Source: Granulosicoccus sp963833195
GTDB lineage: Bacteria > Pseudomonadota > Gammaproteobacteria > Granulosicoccales > Granulosicoccaceae
Assembly: GCA_963833195.1 (NCBI GenBank)
Contig: CAWHXF010000027.1
Coordinates: forward strand, 4,278,001-4,342,000
Direction of reading: 5' to 3'
Length of the DNA: 64,000 nucleotides
The position numbers were made by a program, and so were the translations under genes. The notes under the pieces are model-generated. The model was given only the letters and a program-made list of their open reading frames with translations, had not been told where the DNA came from and did not search any database. This document shows positions 44,236 to 52,837 of this stretch, one piece after another. The number at the start of each line of letters is the position of its first letter. Positions within the stretch are counted from its first letter, which is position 1.

Positions 44236-45012
44236 ATGATCACCGTCGACGAGCTGCACAAGCACTTCGGCGGCGCGCATGCGGTGGACGGGGCCTCCCT
44301 GCGGATCGCGGCGGGCTCCATCACCGGGCTCATCGGTCCGAACGGGGCGGGCAAGACGACGCTGTTCAACGTCGTGGCGGGGCTGCTGCCGCCGACCTCG
44401 GGCCGCGTCACCCTGGCCGGGGAGGACATCACCGGCCTGCCCCCGCACGAGCTGTTCGACAAGGGCCTGCTGCGCACCTTCCAGATCGCGCGCGAGTTCG
44501 GTTCGCTGTCGGTGCGCGAGAACCTCATGAGCGTGCCGGGCGGGCAGTCCGGCGAGCGGTTGTGGAACGCCCTGTTCAGGCGCGGGCGCATCCCGGACGA
44601 GGAACGCGAGCTTGCCGAGCGCGCCGACGAGGTGCTGGACTTCCTGACCCTGTCGCATCTGGCGGACGAGCGCGCGGGGAATCTTTCCGGTGGGCAGAAG
44701 AAGCTGCTGGAGCTCGGTCGCACCATGATGGTCGATGCCCGCGTCGTGTTCCTCGACGAGGTGGGGGCGGGCGTGAACCGCACGCTGCTGAACACCATCG
44801 GCGATGCCATCCTGCGGCTGAACGCCGAGCGCGGCTACACCTTCGTGGTCATCGAGCACGACATGGACTTCATCGACCGGCTGTGCGACCCCGTCATCTG
44901 CATGGCCGAAGGCCGAGTCTTGGCCGAGGGCACGCTCGCCGAGATCAAGGCCGACGAGCGCGTCATCGAGGCGTACCTCGGCACCGGCCTGAAGGATCGC
45001 GGCGCGGCGTGA
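44236..45012 (+). CDS. livG: Branched-chain amino acid ABC transporter ATPase
   Basis: A 258-residue ATPase. The ATG at 44236 gives MITVDELHKHFGGAHAVDG, the usual LivG start. Walker A is GPNGAGKTTL, the signature LSGGQKKLLELGRTMM, Walker B VVFLDEVGAGVNRTL and the H-loop VVIEHDMDFI. The D-loop region reads DEVGAG rather than DEPAAG, a minor variant. It pairs with LivF; the stop overlaps livF by four bases (GTGA). Confidence 0.93.
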   Translation: MITVDELHKHFGGAHAVDGASLRIAAGSITGLIGPNGAGKTTLFNVVAGLLPPTSGRVTLAGEDITGLPPHELFDKGLLRTFQIAREFGSLSVRENLMSVPGGQSGERLWNALFRRGRIPDEERELAERADEVLDFLTLSHLADERAGNLSGGQKKLLELGRTMMVDARVVFLDEVGAGVNRTLLNTIGDAILRLNAERGYTFVVIEHDMDFIDRLCDPVICMAEGRVLAEGTLAEIKADERVIEAYLGTGLKDRGAA

Positions 45013-45722
45013 GCGAGCCCTTCCTGATCGGCGAGCGCATGACGGGCGGCTACCCGTCGGGCGGCGATATCCTGCATGGCTGCACGGTGGCCGTGGAGCG
45101 CGGGCAGGTCGCCGTCATCGTCGGGCCGAACGGCGCGGGCAAGTCCACCGCCATGAAGGCGCTGTTCGGCATGCTGAAGCTGCGCGAGGGCAGCGTGCGC
45201 CTGGGCGGCGACGACATCGGCGCGCTGTCGCCGCAGGAGCGCGTGGCGCGCGGCATGGGCTTCGTGCCGCAGACCGCCAACGTCTTCACCTCGCTCACCG
45301 TCGAGGAGAACCTGGAGATGGGCGCGTTCATCCGCACCGACGACATCCGCAACACCATGGAGGAGGTCTACGAACTCTTCCCCGTGCTCAAGGACAAGAG
45401 GAGGCAACCCGCCGGCGAGCTCTCCGGTGGGCAGCGCCAGCAGGTCGCGGTGGGGCGCGCGCTCATGACGCGGCCGAAGGCGCTCATGCTCGACGAGCCC
45501 ACCGCAGGGGTGAGCCCCATCGTCATGGACGAGCTCTTCGACCGCATCATCGACGTCGCGCGCACGGGCTTGCCGGTGTTGATGGTCGAGCAGAACGCGC
45601 GTCAGGCGCTCGCCATCGCCGACCGCGGCTACGTGCTGGTGCAGGGTGCGAACGCGTTCGAGGGCACGGGGGCGGAGCTGCTGGCGGATGCAGACGTGCG
45701 TCGCAGCTTCCTGGGCGGCTGA
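45009..45722 (+). CDS. livF: Branched-chain amino acid ABC transporter ATPase
   Basis: A 237-residue ATPase, second nucleotide-binding subunit. Walker A GPNGAGKST, signature LSGGQRQQVAVGRALM, Walker B ALMLDEPTAGVSP and the H-loop replaced by the LivF-type VEQNARQAL. It starts with GTG overlapping the livG stop and ends five bases before the livH start, all in one operon. Confidence 0.94.
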   Translation: MSEPFLIGERMTGGYPSGGDILHGCTVAVERGQVAVIVGPNGAGKSTAMKALFGMLKLREGSVRLGGDDIGALSPQERVARGMGFVPQTANVFTSLTVEENLEMGAFIRTDDIRNTMEEVYELFPVLKDKRRQPAGELSGGQRQQVAVGRALMTRPKALMLDEPTAGVSPIVMDELFDRIIDVARTGLPVLMVEQNARQALAIADRGYVLVQGANAFEGTGAELLADADVRRSFLGG

Positions 45723-45726
45723 CCTC

Positions 45727-46737
45727 GTGGAGCTGCTCAACGCCTTCGTCGCGCTCGCGAACTTCGTGCTGGTGCCCGCGCTCGCCTACGGCAGCCAGCT
45801 CGCGCTCGGCGCGCTGGGCGTCACGCTCGTCTACTCGGTGCTGCGCTTCTCGAACTTCGCGCACGGCGACACGATGGCCTTCGGCACCATGGCCACGATC
45901 CTCGTCACCTGGCAGTTGCAGGCCTGGGGCGTGAGCTTCGGGCCGCTGCCGACGGCACTGCTGGCGCTGCCCGTCGGCATCGCGGCCACGGCCGCCTTCC
46001 TGCTCGCCACCGACCGCGCGGTGTACCGCTTCTACCGGCGCCAGCGCGCCGCTCCGGTCATCCTGGTGATCGTGTCGGCGGGCGTGATGTTCGTGACCAA
46101 CGGCATCGTGCGGCTCATCATCGGTCCCGACGACCAGCGCTTCGCCGACGGCGAGCGCTTCGTGCTGACGGTGCGCCAGTTCAGGGAGATGACCGGGCTC
46201 GACGAGGGCCTCGTGATCCGCAGCACGCAGGCGCTCACGGTCGTCGTGGCCATCGTCACCGTGGCCTGGCTCTTCTGGTTCCTGAACCGCACGCGCACCG
46301 GCAAGTCCATGCGCGCCTACTCGGACAACGAGGACCTCGCGCTGCTCTCCGGCATCGATCCCGAGCGCGTGGTGCGCGTCACCTGGTTGATCGTGGCGTT
46401 GCTGGCCACGGTCGCCGGCGTGCTGTACGGACTCGACAAGTCGTTCAAGCCCTTCGTCTACTTCCAGCTCCTGCTGCCGATGTTCGCGGCCGCCGTGGTG
46501 GGCGGGCTCGGCAGTCCGCTCGGCGCCATCGTCGGGGCGTATCTCGTGGCCTTCGCGGAGATCGGGCTGACCTACGCTTGGAAGAAGGTTGCCGTGTACG
46601 CCTTGCCCGAGGCGCTGGAGCCGTCGGGCCTGCTGCAGCTCATGAGCACCGAGTACAAGTTCGCCGTCAGCTTCGCCATCCTGCTGGGGGTGCTTCTGTT
46701 CCGCCCGACGGGCATCTTCCGCGGAAAGTCGCTGTGA
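45727..46737 (+). CDS. livH: Branched-chain amino acid ABC transporter permease
   Basis: A 336-residue permease with about eight hydrophobic helices. The GTG at 45727 is preferred over an ATG at 45691 that would overlap livF by 32 bases. SQLALGALGVTLVYSVLRFSNFAHGD holds the LivH hallmark, and MRAYSDNEDLALLSGIDPERV is the cytoplasmic EAA-like loop. It is somewhat longer than the usual 300 residues owing to an insert around residues 125-160 (FADGERFVLTVRQ). The stop overlaps livM (GTGA). Confidence 0.92.
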   Translation: MELLNAFVALANFVLVPALAYGSQLALGALGVTLVYSVLRFSNFAHGDTMAFGTMATILVTWQLQAWGVSFGPLPTALLALPVGIAATAAFLLATDRAVYRFYRRQRAAPVILVIVSAGVMFVTNGIVRLIIGPDDQRFADGERFVLTVRQFREMTGLDEGLVIRSTQALTVVVAIVTVAWLFWFLNRTRTGKSMRAYSDNEDLALLSGIDPERVVRVTWLIVALLATVAGVLYGLDKSFKPFVYFQLLLPMFAAAVVGGLGSPLGAIVGAYLVAFAEIGLTYAWKKVAVYALPEALEPSGLLQLMSTEYKFAVSFAILLGVLLFRPTGIFRGKSL

Positions 46738-48062
46738 ACGGTGCCGTGACGATCAAGGCCTCCACGGCGCTGCGCGACGCGTCGCTGTTCGCGCTCGTCG
46801 CCGGGCTCATCGTCGCGACGGGGTTCCTGCAGAGCTGGAACTCGGCCTCGCTCATCCTGGTGATGGGCCTCGTCAGCGCCGTCATGGCGCTCGGCGTGAA
46901 CCTGCAGTGGGGCTACGCGGGACTCTTCAACGTCGGCATCATGGGCTTCGTCGCGCTCGGCGGGCTCGCGTCGGTGCTCGTCGCCATGCCGCCCACGCCC
47001 GGCGCGTTCGCGGCCGGGGGCTTTCGCGTGCTGCTGGCGCTTGCTGCAGGCGTCGCGGCCCTCGCGGCGGCCGCGCTCGCATGGCGACGGATGTCCTCCG
47101 GCGCGTTGCGCGGGCTCGTCGTGGCGGCCGTGCTGGTCGCGGGGTTCGTGGTGTTCCGCGCGCTGCTCGATCCCGGGGTGGCCGCCATCGAGTCGGTGAA
47201 CCCGTCGGCGACGGGCTACCTCGGCGGCCTCGGGCTGCCCGTCGTGATCGGCTGGCCGATCGGTGGCCTGCTGGCCGCGGGGGCCGCCTGGATGGTGGGC
47301 AAGGCGGCGCTCGGGCTGCGCTCCGACTACCTCGCCATCGCGACCCTGGGCATCGCCGAGATCATCGTCGCGGTGCTGAAGAACGAGGACTGGCTGTCGC
47401 GCGGCGTGAAGAACGTCGTCGGCATCCCGCGGCCCGTGCCCTACGAGATCGACCTGCAGCGCGATGCCGCCTTCGTCGAGCGCGCGGCGGGTCTGGGCAT
47501 GGACGTGACGACGGCCTCGGCGCTGACCGTGAAGCTCGCCTATGCCGGGCTCTTCGCCGTCGTGCTGATCGTGCTGCTGGTGCTCGCGCAGCGCGCGCTG
47601 AACAGCCCCTGGGGGCGCATGATGCGCGCGATCCGCGACGACGAGGTCGCCGCCGCCGCCATGGGCAAGGACGTCACGGCGCGCCACCTGCAGGTGTTCG
47701 TGCTGGGCTCGGCCATCTGCGGCATCGCGGGCGCCATGCTCGTCACCCTCGACGGCCAGCTCACGCCCGGCGGCTACCAGCCGCTGCGCTTCACGTTCCT
47801 GATCTGGGTGATGGTCATCGTCGGCGGTTCGGGCAACAACCTCGGCGCGGTGCTCGGCGGTTTCCTGATCTGGTTCCTGTGGGTGCAGGTCGAACCCATG
47901 GGGCGCTTCATCATGGATCTCGCCACGAGCGGCCTGGCGGACGGCAGCGCACTGAAGAGCCACCTGCTCGAAGGCGCCGCGCACATGCGGTTGCTGACCA
48001 TGGGGGTCGTGATGCTGCTGGTGCTGCGCTTCTCGCCGAAGGGGCTGATCCCGGAGCGCTGA
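46734..48062 (+). CDS. livM: Branched-chain amino acid ABC transporter permease
   Basis: A 442-residue permease with about ten helices. GVNLQWGYAGLFNVGIMGFVALGGLASV is the LivM signature region and MMRAIRDDEVAAAAMGKDV the cytoplasmic coupling loop. LGLRSDYLAIATLGIAEII and GGSGNNLGAVLGG are also typical. Residues about 90-160 hold an additional hydrophobic hairpin, making it longer than E. coli LivM. It closes the operon. Confidence 0.92.
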   Translation: MNGAVTIKASTALRDASLFALVAGLIVATGFLQSWNSASLILVMGLVSAVMALGVNLQWGYAGLFNVGIMGFVALGGLASVLVAMPPTPGAFAAGGFRVLLALAAGVAALAAAALAWRRMSSGALRGLVVAAVLVAGFVVFRALLDPGVAAIESVNPSATGYLGGLGLPVVIGWPIGGLLAAGAAWMVGKAALGLRSDYLAIATLGIAEIIVAVLKNEDWLSRGVKNVVGIPRPVPYEIDLQRDAAFVERAAGLGMDVTTASALTVKLAYAGLFAVVLIVLLVLAQRALNSPWGRMMRAIRDDEVAAAAMGKDVTARHLQVFVLGSAICGIAGAMLVTLDGQLTPGGYQPLRFTFLIWVMVIVGGSGNNLGAVLGGFLIWFLWVQVEPMGRFIMDLATSGLADGSALKSHLLEGAAHMRLLTMGVVMLLVLRFSPKGLIPER

Positions 48063-48156
48063 TTCGCCGGGCGCGTTGTACGAAGTTCAGCCGCCGTCCG
48101 GCGCGCGACGTGGCCCGACGAGACTGTGTGGCCGCTTTCACGGTGTCCACGTTCGC

Positions 48157-49257
48157 ATGTCCGCTCTTCGCCGCCGGTTCGTCGGAGCGCTCGCGCTCGC
48201 CGCCCTGTCCGCCGCTGCGCTCGGCGCCCCTGTCGCGGACCTGACCACCTGGAGCGCGCCCTCCGGCGACGAGGCCTGGAGCGCGAAGCGGCTCACCGGA
48301 CTCGAGGTGCGCGATGCCGACGACGAGACCATCGGCGAGGTGCGGGACGTCATCGTCGATGCCGACGAGCGGGCATCCGCGCTGGCGCTGGAGCTCGGCG
48401 GGGTGCTGGATGCCGGCGCGGCGCGCGTGCGGCTGCCGTGGGCCGACATCGAGTCGGTGGACGCGATCGGCTCGCTGCAGTACGTGGTGGTGCCCGCGAG
48501 CGATGCCGACCTGGAGGGACTCGGTGAGCCCGAGGTGCGGCTGCGCGGGCGCGAGTGGCGCACCAGCGACCTCATCGGCGACACGGTGGTACTCGTGGAT
48601 TCGCCTGCGGGCGAGCGCGGCACGGTCGACGATGTCCTGTTCGGCCCCGACGGTCGGCTGGAGGCGGTCGTTGCCTCCGGGGTGCCCGGTACCGACGGCG
48701 AGCAGGCCGAGTACCCGTTCTTCGGCTATGACTTCGGCTTCGAGCCCGCCCTCGATCGCTACATCCTGCCGTACGGCGTGGAGGACCTGTCGGTCGGCGC
48801 TTCCGGGGAAGACACGCTCGCGATCGTGAGCGAGCCGGTGAAGGTCGCGACGATCGCGGGGGCGGAAGGGGAGACCGATACCGCGTCCGCGGATGCGGGG
48901 GGCGGGGCTCCGGTGCGGGCGTCGCTCGATGCCGAGGCCCTGTTCGCGTTCGACTCCGCCGAGCTCGAGCTCGGTGCCGAGCAGGCGGTGACGGATCTGC
49001 TCGTCACGCTGGAGGAGGTCCCGAACATCCGCCGCGTCGAGGTCGTGGGCCACACCGACGCCATCGGGCCGGAGTCGTACAACCAGGAACTGTCGCGCGC
49101 ACGCGCCGAGGCGGTGGCCGAGCTCGTGCGCGCGGACCTGCCCGACGTGGAGGTGGTGGCCCGCGGCGCCGGCGAGAGCGAGCCGCAGGCGTCGAACGAC
49201 ACCCCCGAGGGGCGGCAGTTGAACCGGCGCGTGGACGTGACCGCCTTCCCGGGCTGA
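48157..49257 (+). CDS. PRC-barrel and OmpA-domain envelope protein
   Basis: A 366-residue exported protein. The ATG at 48157 gives a signal peptide RRRFVGALALAALSAAALGAP. Two PRC-barrel units follow: residues about 40-115 (LTGLEVRDADDETIGEVRDVIVD) and 125-190 (LIGDTVVLVDSPAGERGTVDDVL). After an acidic linker, the C-terminal 120 residues are an OmpA-like peptidoglycan-binding domain: LFAFDSAELE, VVGHTDAIGPESYNQELSRARAEAV and NRRVDV. Asp and Arg for diaminopimelate binding are in place. This PRC plus OmpA pairing is unusual; it would tether to the cell wall in the periplasm. Confidence 0.85.
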   Translation: MSALRRRFVGALALAALSAAALGAPVADLTTWSAPSGDEAWSAKRLTGLEVRDADDETIGEVRDVIVDADERASALALELGGVLDAGAARVRLPWADIESVDAIGSLQYVVVPASDADLEGLGEPEVRLRGREWRTSDLIGDTVVLVDSPAGERGTVDDVLFGPDGRLEAVVASGVPGTDGEQAEYPFFGYDFGFEPALDRYILPYGVEDLSVGASGEDTLAIVSEPVKVATIAGAEGETDTASADAGGGAPVRASLDAEALFAFDSAELELGAEQAVTDLLVTLEEVPNIRRVEVVGHTDAIGPESYNQELSRARAEAVAELVRADLPDVEVVARGAGESEPQASNDTPEGRQLNRRVDVTAFPG

Positions 49258-49327
49258 GCCCGGGTCGAGACCCGACGCGCGTACTGGCGCATCATCCACT
49301 CTGGCGGAGCATGTGGAGAAGAGCGTC

Positions 49328-50146
49328 GTGTCGCACTGGAACGAGGTCGTGGAAGCGGGTGGACGGGCCGTCGTCACGGGCGGCGCGAGCGGGGTGGGGC
49401 TGGCGGCGGCGCGCCACCTCGCCTCGCTCGGCTTCGAGCTGCTGCTGGTCGATGTCGACGGCGCCGCGCTGTGGGAGGCGAGCGAGTCGCTCGGCGCATC
49501 GACCGAGGTCCAGATACTCGACGTGAGCGACGCGTCCGCGTTCGCGAGCTTCGCCGAGCGCACGGTGCGTCGCGGACCGGTGGCCGTGCTGATGAACAAC
49601 GCCGGCATCGCGCTGCCGACCGGCACGTGGGCGGAGCCCGCGCACTGGCGGCGCCTGTTCGACGTGAACTTCTTCGGCGTGCTGAACGGGGTGCAGGGCT
49701 TCGTGCCGGGCATGCTCGAGGCGGGGCGGCCGGCCGCGATCATCAACACGGGCTCCAAGCAGGGCATCACGACGCCGCCGGGCAACCCCGGCTACAACGC
49801 GACGAAGGCGGCCGTGAAGGTGCTCACCGAGCAGCTCGCGCACGAGCTGCGCGAGGCGAACGCGCCGATCTCGGCGCACCTGTTCGTGCCGGGCTACACC
49901 TGGACCGGCATGACGAGCGAGGGTCGTGCGGACAAGCCCGACGCGGCCTGGACGAGCGAGCAGACCGTGGCGCACCTGTTCGAGCGCGTGGCGCGCGGCG
50001 ACTTCTACATCCTGTGCCCTGACAACGACGTCTCCACCGAGATGGACGCGAAACGGGTCCGCTGGGCGGCCGGGGACATCGCCGAGAACCGCCCCGCGCT
50101 CTCGCGCTGGCACCCGGACCACGCCGCCGCGTTCGACGCCTCGTGA
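49328..50146 (+). CDS. SDR family oxidoreductase
   Basis: A 272-residue short-chain dehydrogenase. The GTG at 49328 has GGAGAAG about 6 bases upstream; the GTG at 49313 would add five residues. The cofactor motif is TGGASGVG, followed by NNAG, the catalytic Ser in NTGSKQG and YNATK as the YxxxK pair. An acidic Asp ends the second strand (LLLVDVDG), favouring NAD over NADP. The C-terminal DAKRVRWAAGDIAENRPALSRWHPDH is shared with uncharacterised relatives. It overlaps the next gene by four bases. Confidence 0.9.
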   Translation: MSHWNEVVEAGGRAVVTGGASGVGLAAARHLASLGFELLLVDVDGAALWEASESLGASTEVQILDVSDASAFASFAERTVRRGPVAVLMNNAGIALPTGTWAEPAHWRRLFDVNFFGVLNGVQGFVPGMLEAGRPAAIINTGSKQGITTPPGNPGYNATKAAVKVLTEQLAHELREANAPISAHLFVPGYTWTGMTSEGRADKPDAAWTSEQTVAHLFERVARGDFYILCPDNDVSTEMDAKRVRWAAGDIAENRPALSRWHPDHAAAFDAS

Positions 50147-50859
50147 GCGCCTCCGCCGACGGCGCGAGCGCCTCGGGCGGCCCGGGCGGCATGTCCAACC
50201 GCACGAAGGCCCTCGTCGGCATCGCCGCGCTCGTCGTGGTGGCGGGTCTGTGGTTCCTGCTGCCGGTGCGCGACTGGATCGATGCGTTCCAGGGCTGGAT
50301 CGTCGGGCTCGGCGCGCTCGGCATCGCCGCCTACGTCGGGCTCTACGTCCTCGTCACGCTCGTCGTCGGTCCCGCGTGGGCGCTCACGCTCGTCGCGGGT
50401 CTGGCCTACGGCTGGTGGGGCATACCGCTCGCGTTGCTGACGGCGACCTTCGCCGCGTCCATCGCGTTCCTGGTGGGCCGCTACCTCGCACGGGAGCGCG
50501 TGACGAAGCTCGCCGAGGGCAACGATCGCGTGCGGGCCCTGCGCCGCGCGGTGAGCCAGGAGGGCTGGAAGGTGGTGGCGCTCACGCGCCTGAGCCCGGC
50601 GCTGCCGTACGGATTGCAGAACTACTTCTTCGCGGTGACCGACATCGGCTTCTGGCCCTACGCGCTGGCGAGCCTGATCGCCATGGCGCCGGGCACCGCG
50701 CTGTACGCCTACATCGGCTCGCTGGGCAACGTCGACGGCGGCGACGGCGGTCCGCTGCAATGGGTGCTGCTGGGCGTGGGGCTGGTCGCCACCGTGGCCG
50801 TCGTCTGGTTGGTGACGAAGCGCGCGAAGGCGGAGCTGGCGCGCATGGACCTCGAATAG
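50143..50859 (+). CDS. VTT domain (TVP38/TMEM64-type) membrane protein
   Basis: A 238-residue membrane protein with about five helices. The VTT/DedA-like core includes GPAWALTLVAGLAYGWWGIPLALLTATFAAS, then RLSPALPYGLQNYFFAVTDIGFW with the conserved re-entrant hairpin, and MAPGTALYAYIGSLG. Related proteins act in membrane lipid scrambling or ion homeostasis; the specific role is unknown. It starts with GTG inside the SDR stop (GTGA) and converges, two bases away, on the DUF4198 gene. Confidence 0.88.
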   Translation: MSASADGASASGGPGGMSNRTKALVGIAALVVVAGLWFLLPVRDWIDAFQGWIVGLGALGIAAYVGLYVLVTLVVGPAWALTLVAGLAYGWWGIPLALLTATFAASIAFLVGRYLARERVTKLAEGNDRVRALRRAVSQEGWKVVALTRLSPALPYGLQNYFFAVTDIGFWPYALASLIAMAPGTALYAYIGSLGNVDGGDGGPLQWVLLGVGLVATVAVVWLVTKRAKAELARMDLE

Positions 50860-50861
50860 CC

Positions 50862-51728
50862 TCAGAGCCCGAAGCTCAGCGACGCCCACAGGCTCTCCCA
50901 GGTCGCGCCCGTCGACAGCATGGTGCGGGCCGACGGTCGGCGGATCAGGACCGCGCTCACCAGGTGCGTGCCGGCGCCGCGCGCGGAGAAGCCGACGCGC
51001 CCGTCCGCATCGGTACGGGCGATGTCGCGCGTGGCTTCCGTCGATGCGCCCTGAGCGCCGGCCGCACCGGTCCGGTGGAACATCGCTACCTGGTGATCAA
51101 CGAGGGGGGCGCCGTCGAGCAGGAGCTCGAACCGCAGGGTCGTCCCTTCCCCGACGGCGGACCCGTAGGGGTCGTCCAGCGCCACCAGCTCCAGCTCCAG
51201 CCCCAACGCCACGGGCGCGCTCGGCCCGCCGTCGCCGGCCCGCACGAGCGCCTTCGCGTGACGCGTGTACAGCTCCACGAGGTTCGTCGTGGGAAGCCCG
51301 GCCTCCAGGTGCGCGGCCGCGATCTCGGGCGCGCCTTCCAGGGTGACGAACTCGGTGAACTTCTCGAAGGAGGGGTAGCGCAGCGCCGTGGGCACCGATT
51401 CGGCGACGAGCACCTGCAGCCCGTCCGCGCGCAGCGGTATCCGGACCGCGGGCAGTCGACCGCGCGCGCCGGTGATGTCGCGCGCACCGTCCGCGTCGAC
51501 GAGCTCGAAGCGCTCGAAGCGCGCGGGGTTCCAGGGCGAGGGCTCGGCGCGCAGGTACTCGCCGGTGTACAGCTCGGCCACTAACGGGCCCGCCACCGTC
51601 GGCGTGAAGTCCCGCGGCTCGATCCAGAACTCGTGCGCGTGCGCTGCGGGACCGTGCGCGACGGCCCAGAGGGCGCAGAGCAGGGTACCTGTCGGGCGTG
51701 CCGACAATCGACTCGGGGTGTCTCGCAT
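50862..51728 (-). CDS. DUF4198 periplasmic protein (NikM/CbiK-like metal-uptake family)
   Basis: A 288-residue exported protein. The signal peptide ends after AHGPAAHA at residue about 33; the mature N-terminus is HEFWIEPRDFTP, the family hallmark carrying a metal-ligating His. VAELYTGEYLRAEPSPWNPARFERFEL and DADGRVGFSARGAGTHLVSAVLIRR are the two beta-sandwich halves. DUF4198 proteins are described as periplasmic parts of cobalt/nickel uptake, which fits the HupE-like gene 4 kb away. It is divergent, by 120 bp, from the paralogous lipoprotein. Confidence 0.85.
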   Translation of the reverse strand: MRDTPSRLSARPTGTLLCALWAVAHGPAAHAHEFWIEPRDFTPTVAGPLVAELYTGEYLRAEPSPWNPARFERFELVDADGARDITGARGRLPAVRIPLRADGLQVLVAESVPTALRYPSFEKFTEFVTLEGAPEIAAAHLEAGLPTTNLVELYTRHAKALVRAGDGGPSAPVALGLELELVALDDPYGSAVGEGTTLRFELLLDGAPLVDHQVAMFHRTGAAGAQGASTEATRDIARTDADGRVGFSARGAGTHLVSAVLIRRPSARTMLSTGATWESLWASLSFGL

Positions 51729-51848
51729 GGCTGTCCTGTTCGGGGATGGACTTGCATTGTTTTCGCGCGGATTGCATCCCGCACGGCTCCCGCTGCGTAC
51801 TCGAACGGGACGGACCCGGTCGCGGTCCGACGCACCGGATGGTTCCGC

Positions 51849-52784
51849 ATGATCGCTCGACGTTGCAACGAACGCCGCCTCGCCTTCTCCCTGACGTTGC
51901 TGGCCGCCGCCACGCTCGCCGCGTGCGGCGGTGGTGGTGGTGGTGACGATGGCGACCCGGGGGAGGAGGCTTCTCCCGACACCGGCTCCGACCCCTCGCC
52001 CGGCGAAACACCGGCAGGGACCTTGGTGCCGGGAGACATCGCGCGCTACGGCATCGTGACGGTGAGCGACGCCGACGGCGAGGCGACGGACGTAGTCGCC
52101 GGCTTCTTCGAGCTGTCCGACGCGGTGGCGCCGGAGGCGTTCGGCGGGGCATTCGATCCCGCCACCGTCGACTGCTCCGTCACGGACGCGACGACGATGG
52201 ACTTCGCCACCGTGACCGACGGCTTCATCGCCCCGGACGCCGTCGAGGCCACTTCCGTCCCGGCCGGCGAGACCGTGGTCCTGACGAGTGGCGCGGGCAC
52301 CTGGCTCGAGCTGCAGCCCGGCTCGGTCGCCGACTTCGCCTTCTACGACGTGCCCGCGGGCGGCACGCTTCCGCAGGGTGGTGTCCCGGTCGACCTCGGC
52401 GTCGACGTCCCGGGCTCGGAGGCGTTCCCGGCCTTCGAGTCGGCGAGCTTTCCGCCCGTGTCGCCGCTCGCGGGCTTCGAGGTCGACGCGCCCGTCACGC
52501 CGGACAGCCGCTTCACGTGGCGGCCCGGCACCGTGTCGGGCACGAAGGTCCGCATCTCCACCGCCACCGCGGGCGCGTTCTTCGCGGGCACCGGGTCGCG
52601 CGTGAGCTGCACGGTGCCCGATACCGGATCGTTCTCGTTCCCGGCGGACGTGCGCGACGCGCTCGGCACGGACTTCACGGGCGAGCCGGTCGGTGCGGGG
52701 ACGAACGGCTCGCGCATCGGGGTCGATACTCGAAGCGTCGATGATGCGCTCCTGATCCTCGTGCGCGAGAGCGAGGCCCTGTAG
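51849..52784 (+). CDS. Lipoprotein of unknown function, paralog of the protein at 4146-5306
   Basis: A 311-residue predicted lipoprotein. The lipobox is LAAATLAAC at about residues 18-26, followed by a Gly/Asp/Glu/Pro linker. Residues 55-311 align by eye with the C-terminal 245 residues of the 4146 lipoprotein: GDIARYGIVTVSD versus GEVSRLGVLVVAS, VDCSVTD, SVPAGETVVLTSGAGTW, AFPAFESASFPPVSPLAGF and SRVSCTVPDTGSFSFP versus VTVSCSAADDGEFRLP. Two cysteines are shared. It lacks the 12-bp repeat of its paralog. It lies between DUF4198 (divergent) and DUF4331 (convergent). Confidence 0.7.
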   Translation: MIARRCNERRLAFSLTLLAAATLAACGGGGGGDDGDPGEEASPDTGSDPSPGETPAGTLVPGDIARYGIVTVSDADGEATDVVAGFFELSDAVAPEAFGGAFDPATVDCSVTDATTMDFATVTDGFIAPDAVEATSVPAGETVVLTSGAGTWLELQPGSVADFAFYDVPAGGTLPQGGVPVDLGVDVPGSEAFPAFESASFPPVSPLAGFEVDAPVTPDSRFTWRPGTVSGTKVRISTATAGAFFAGTGSRVSCTVPDTGSFSFPADVRDALGTDFTGEPVGAGTNGSRIGVDTRSVDDALLILVRESEAL

Positions 52785-52790
52785 GACGCG

Positions 52791-52826
52791 GCGAGGAGCG
52801 CGAGCCCGAAGGCCCGCGCTCCTCGC
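52791..52826. terminator. Strong bidirectional hairpin terminator
   Basis: A perfect 12-bp stem GCGAGGAGCGCG/CGCGCTCCTCGC, with a further 3-bp GCC/GGC stem and a CGAA tetraloop inside. It fills the 53-bp gap between the convergent lipoprotein and DUF4331 genes. No T-tract on either strand. Confidence 0.65.
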
Positions 52827-52837
52827 ACCGGGACCGA

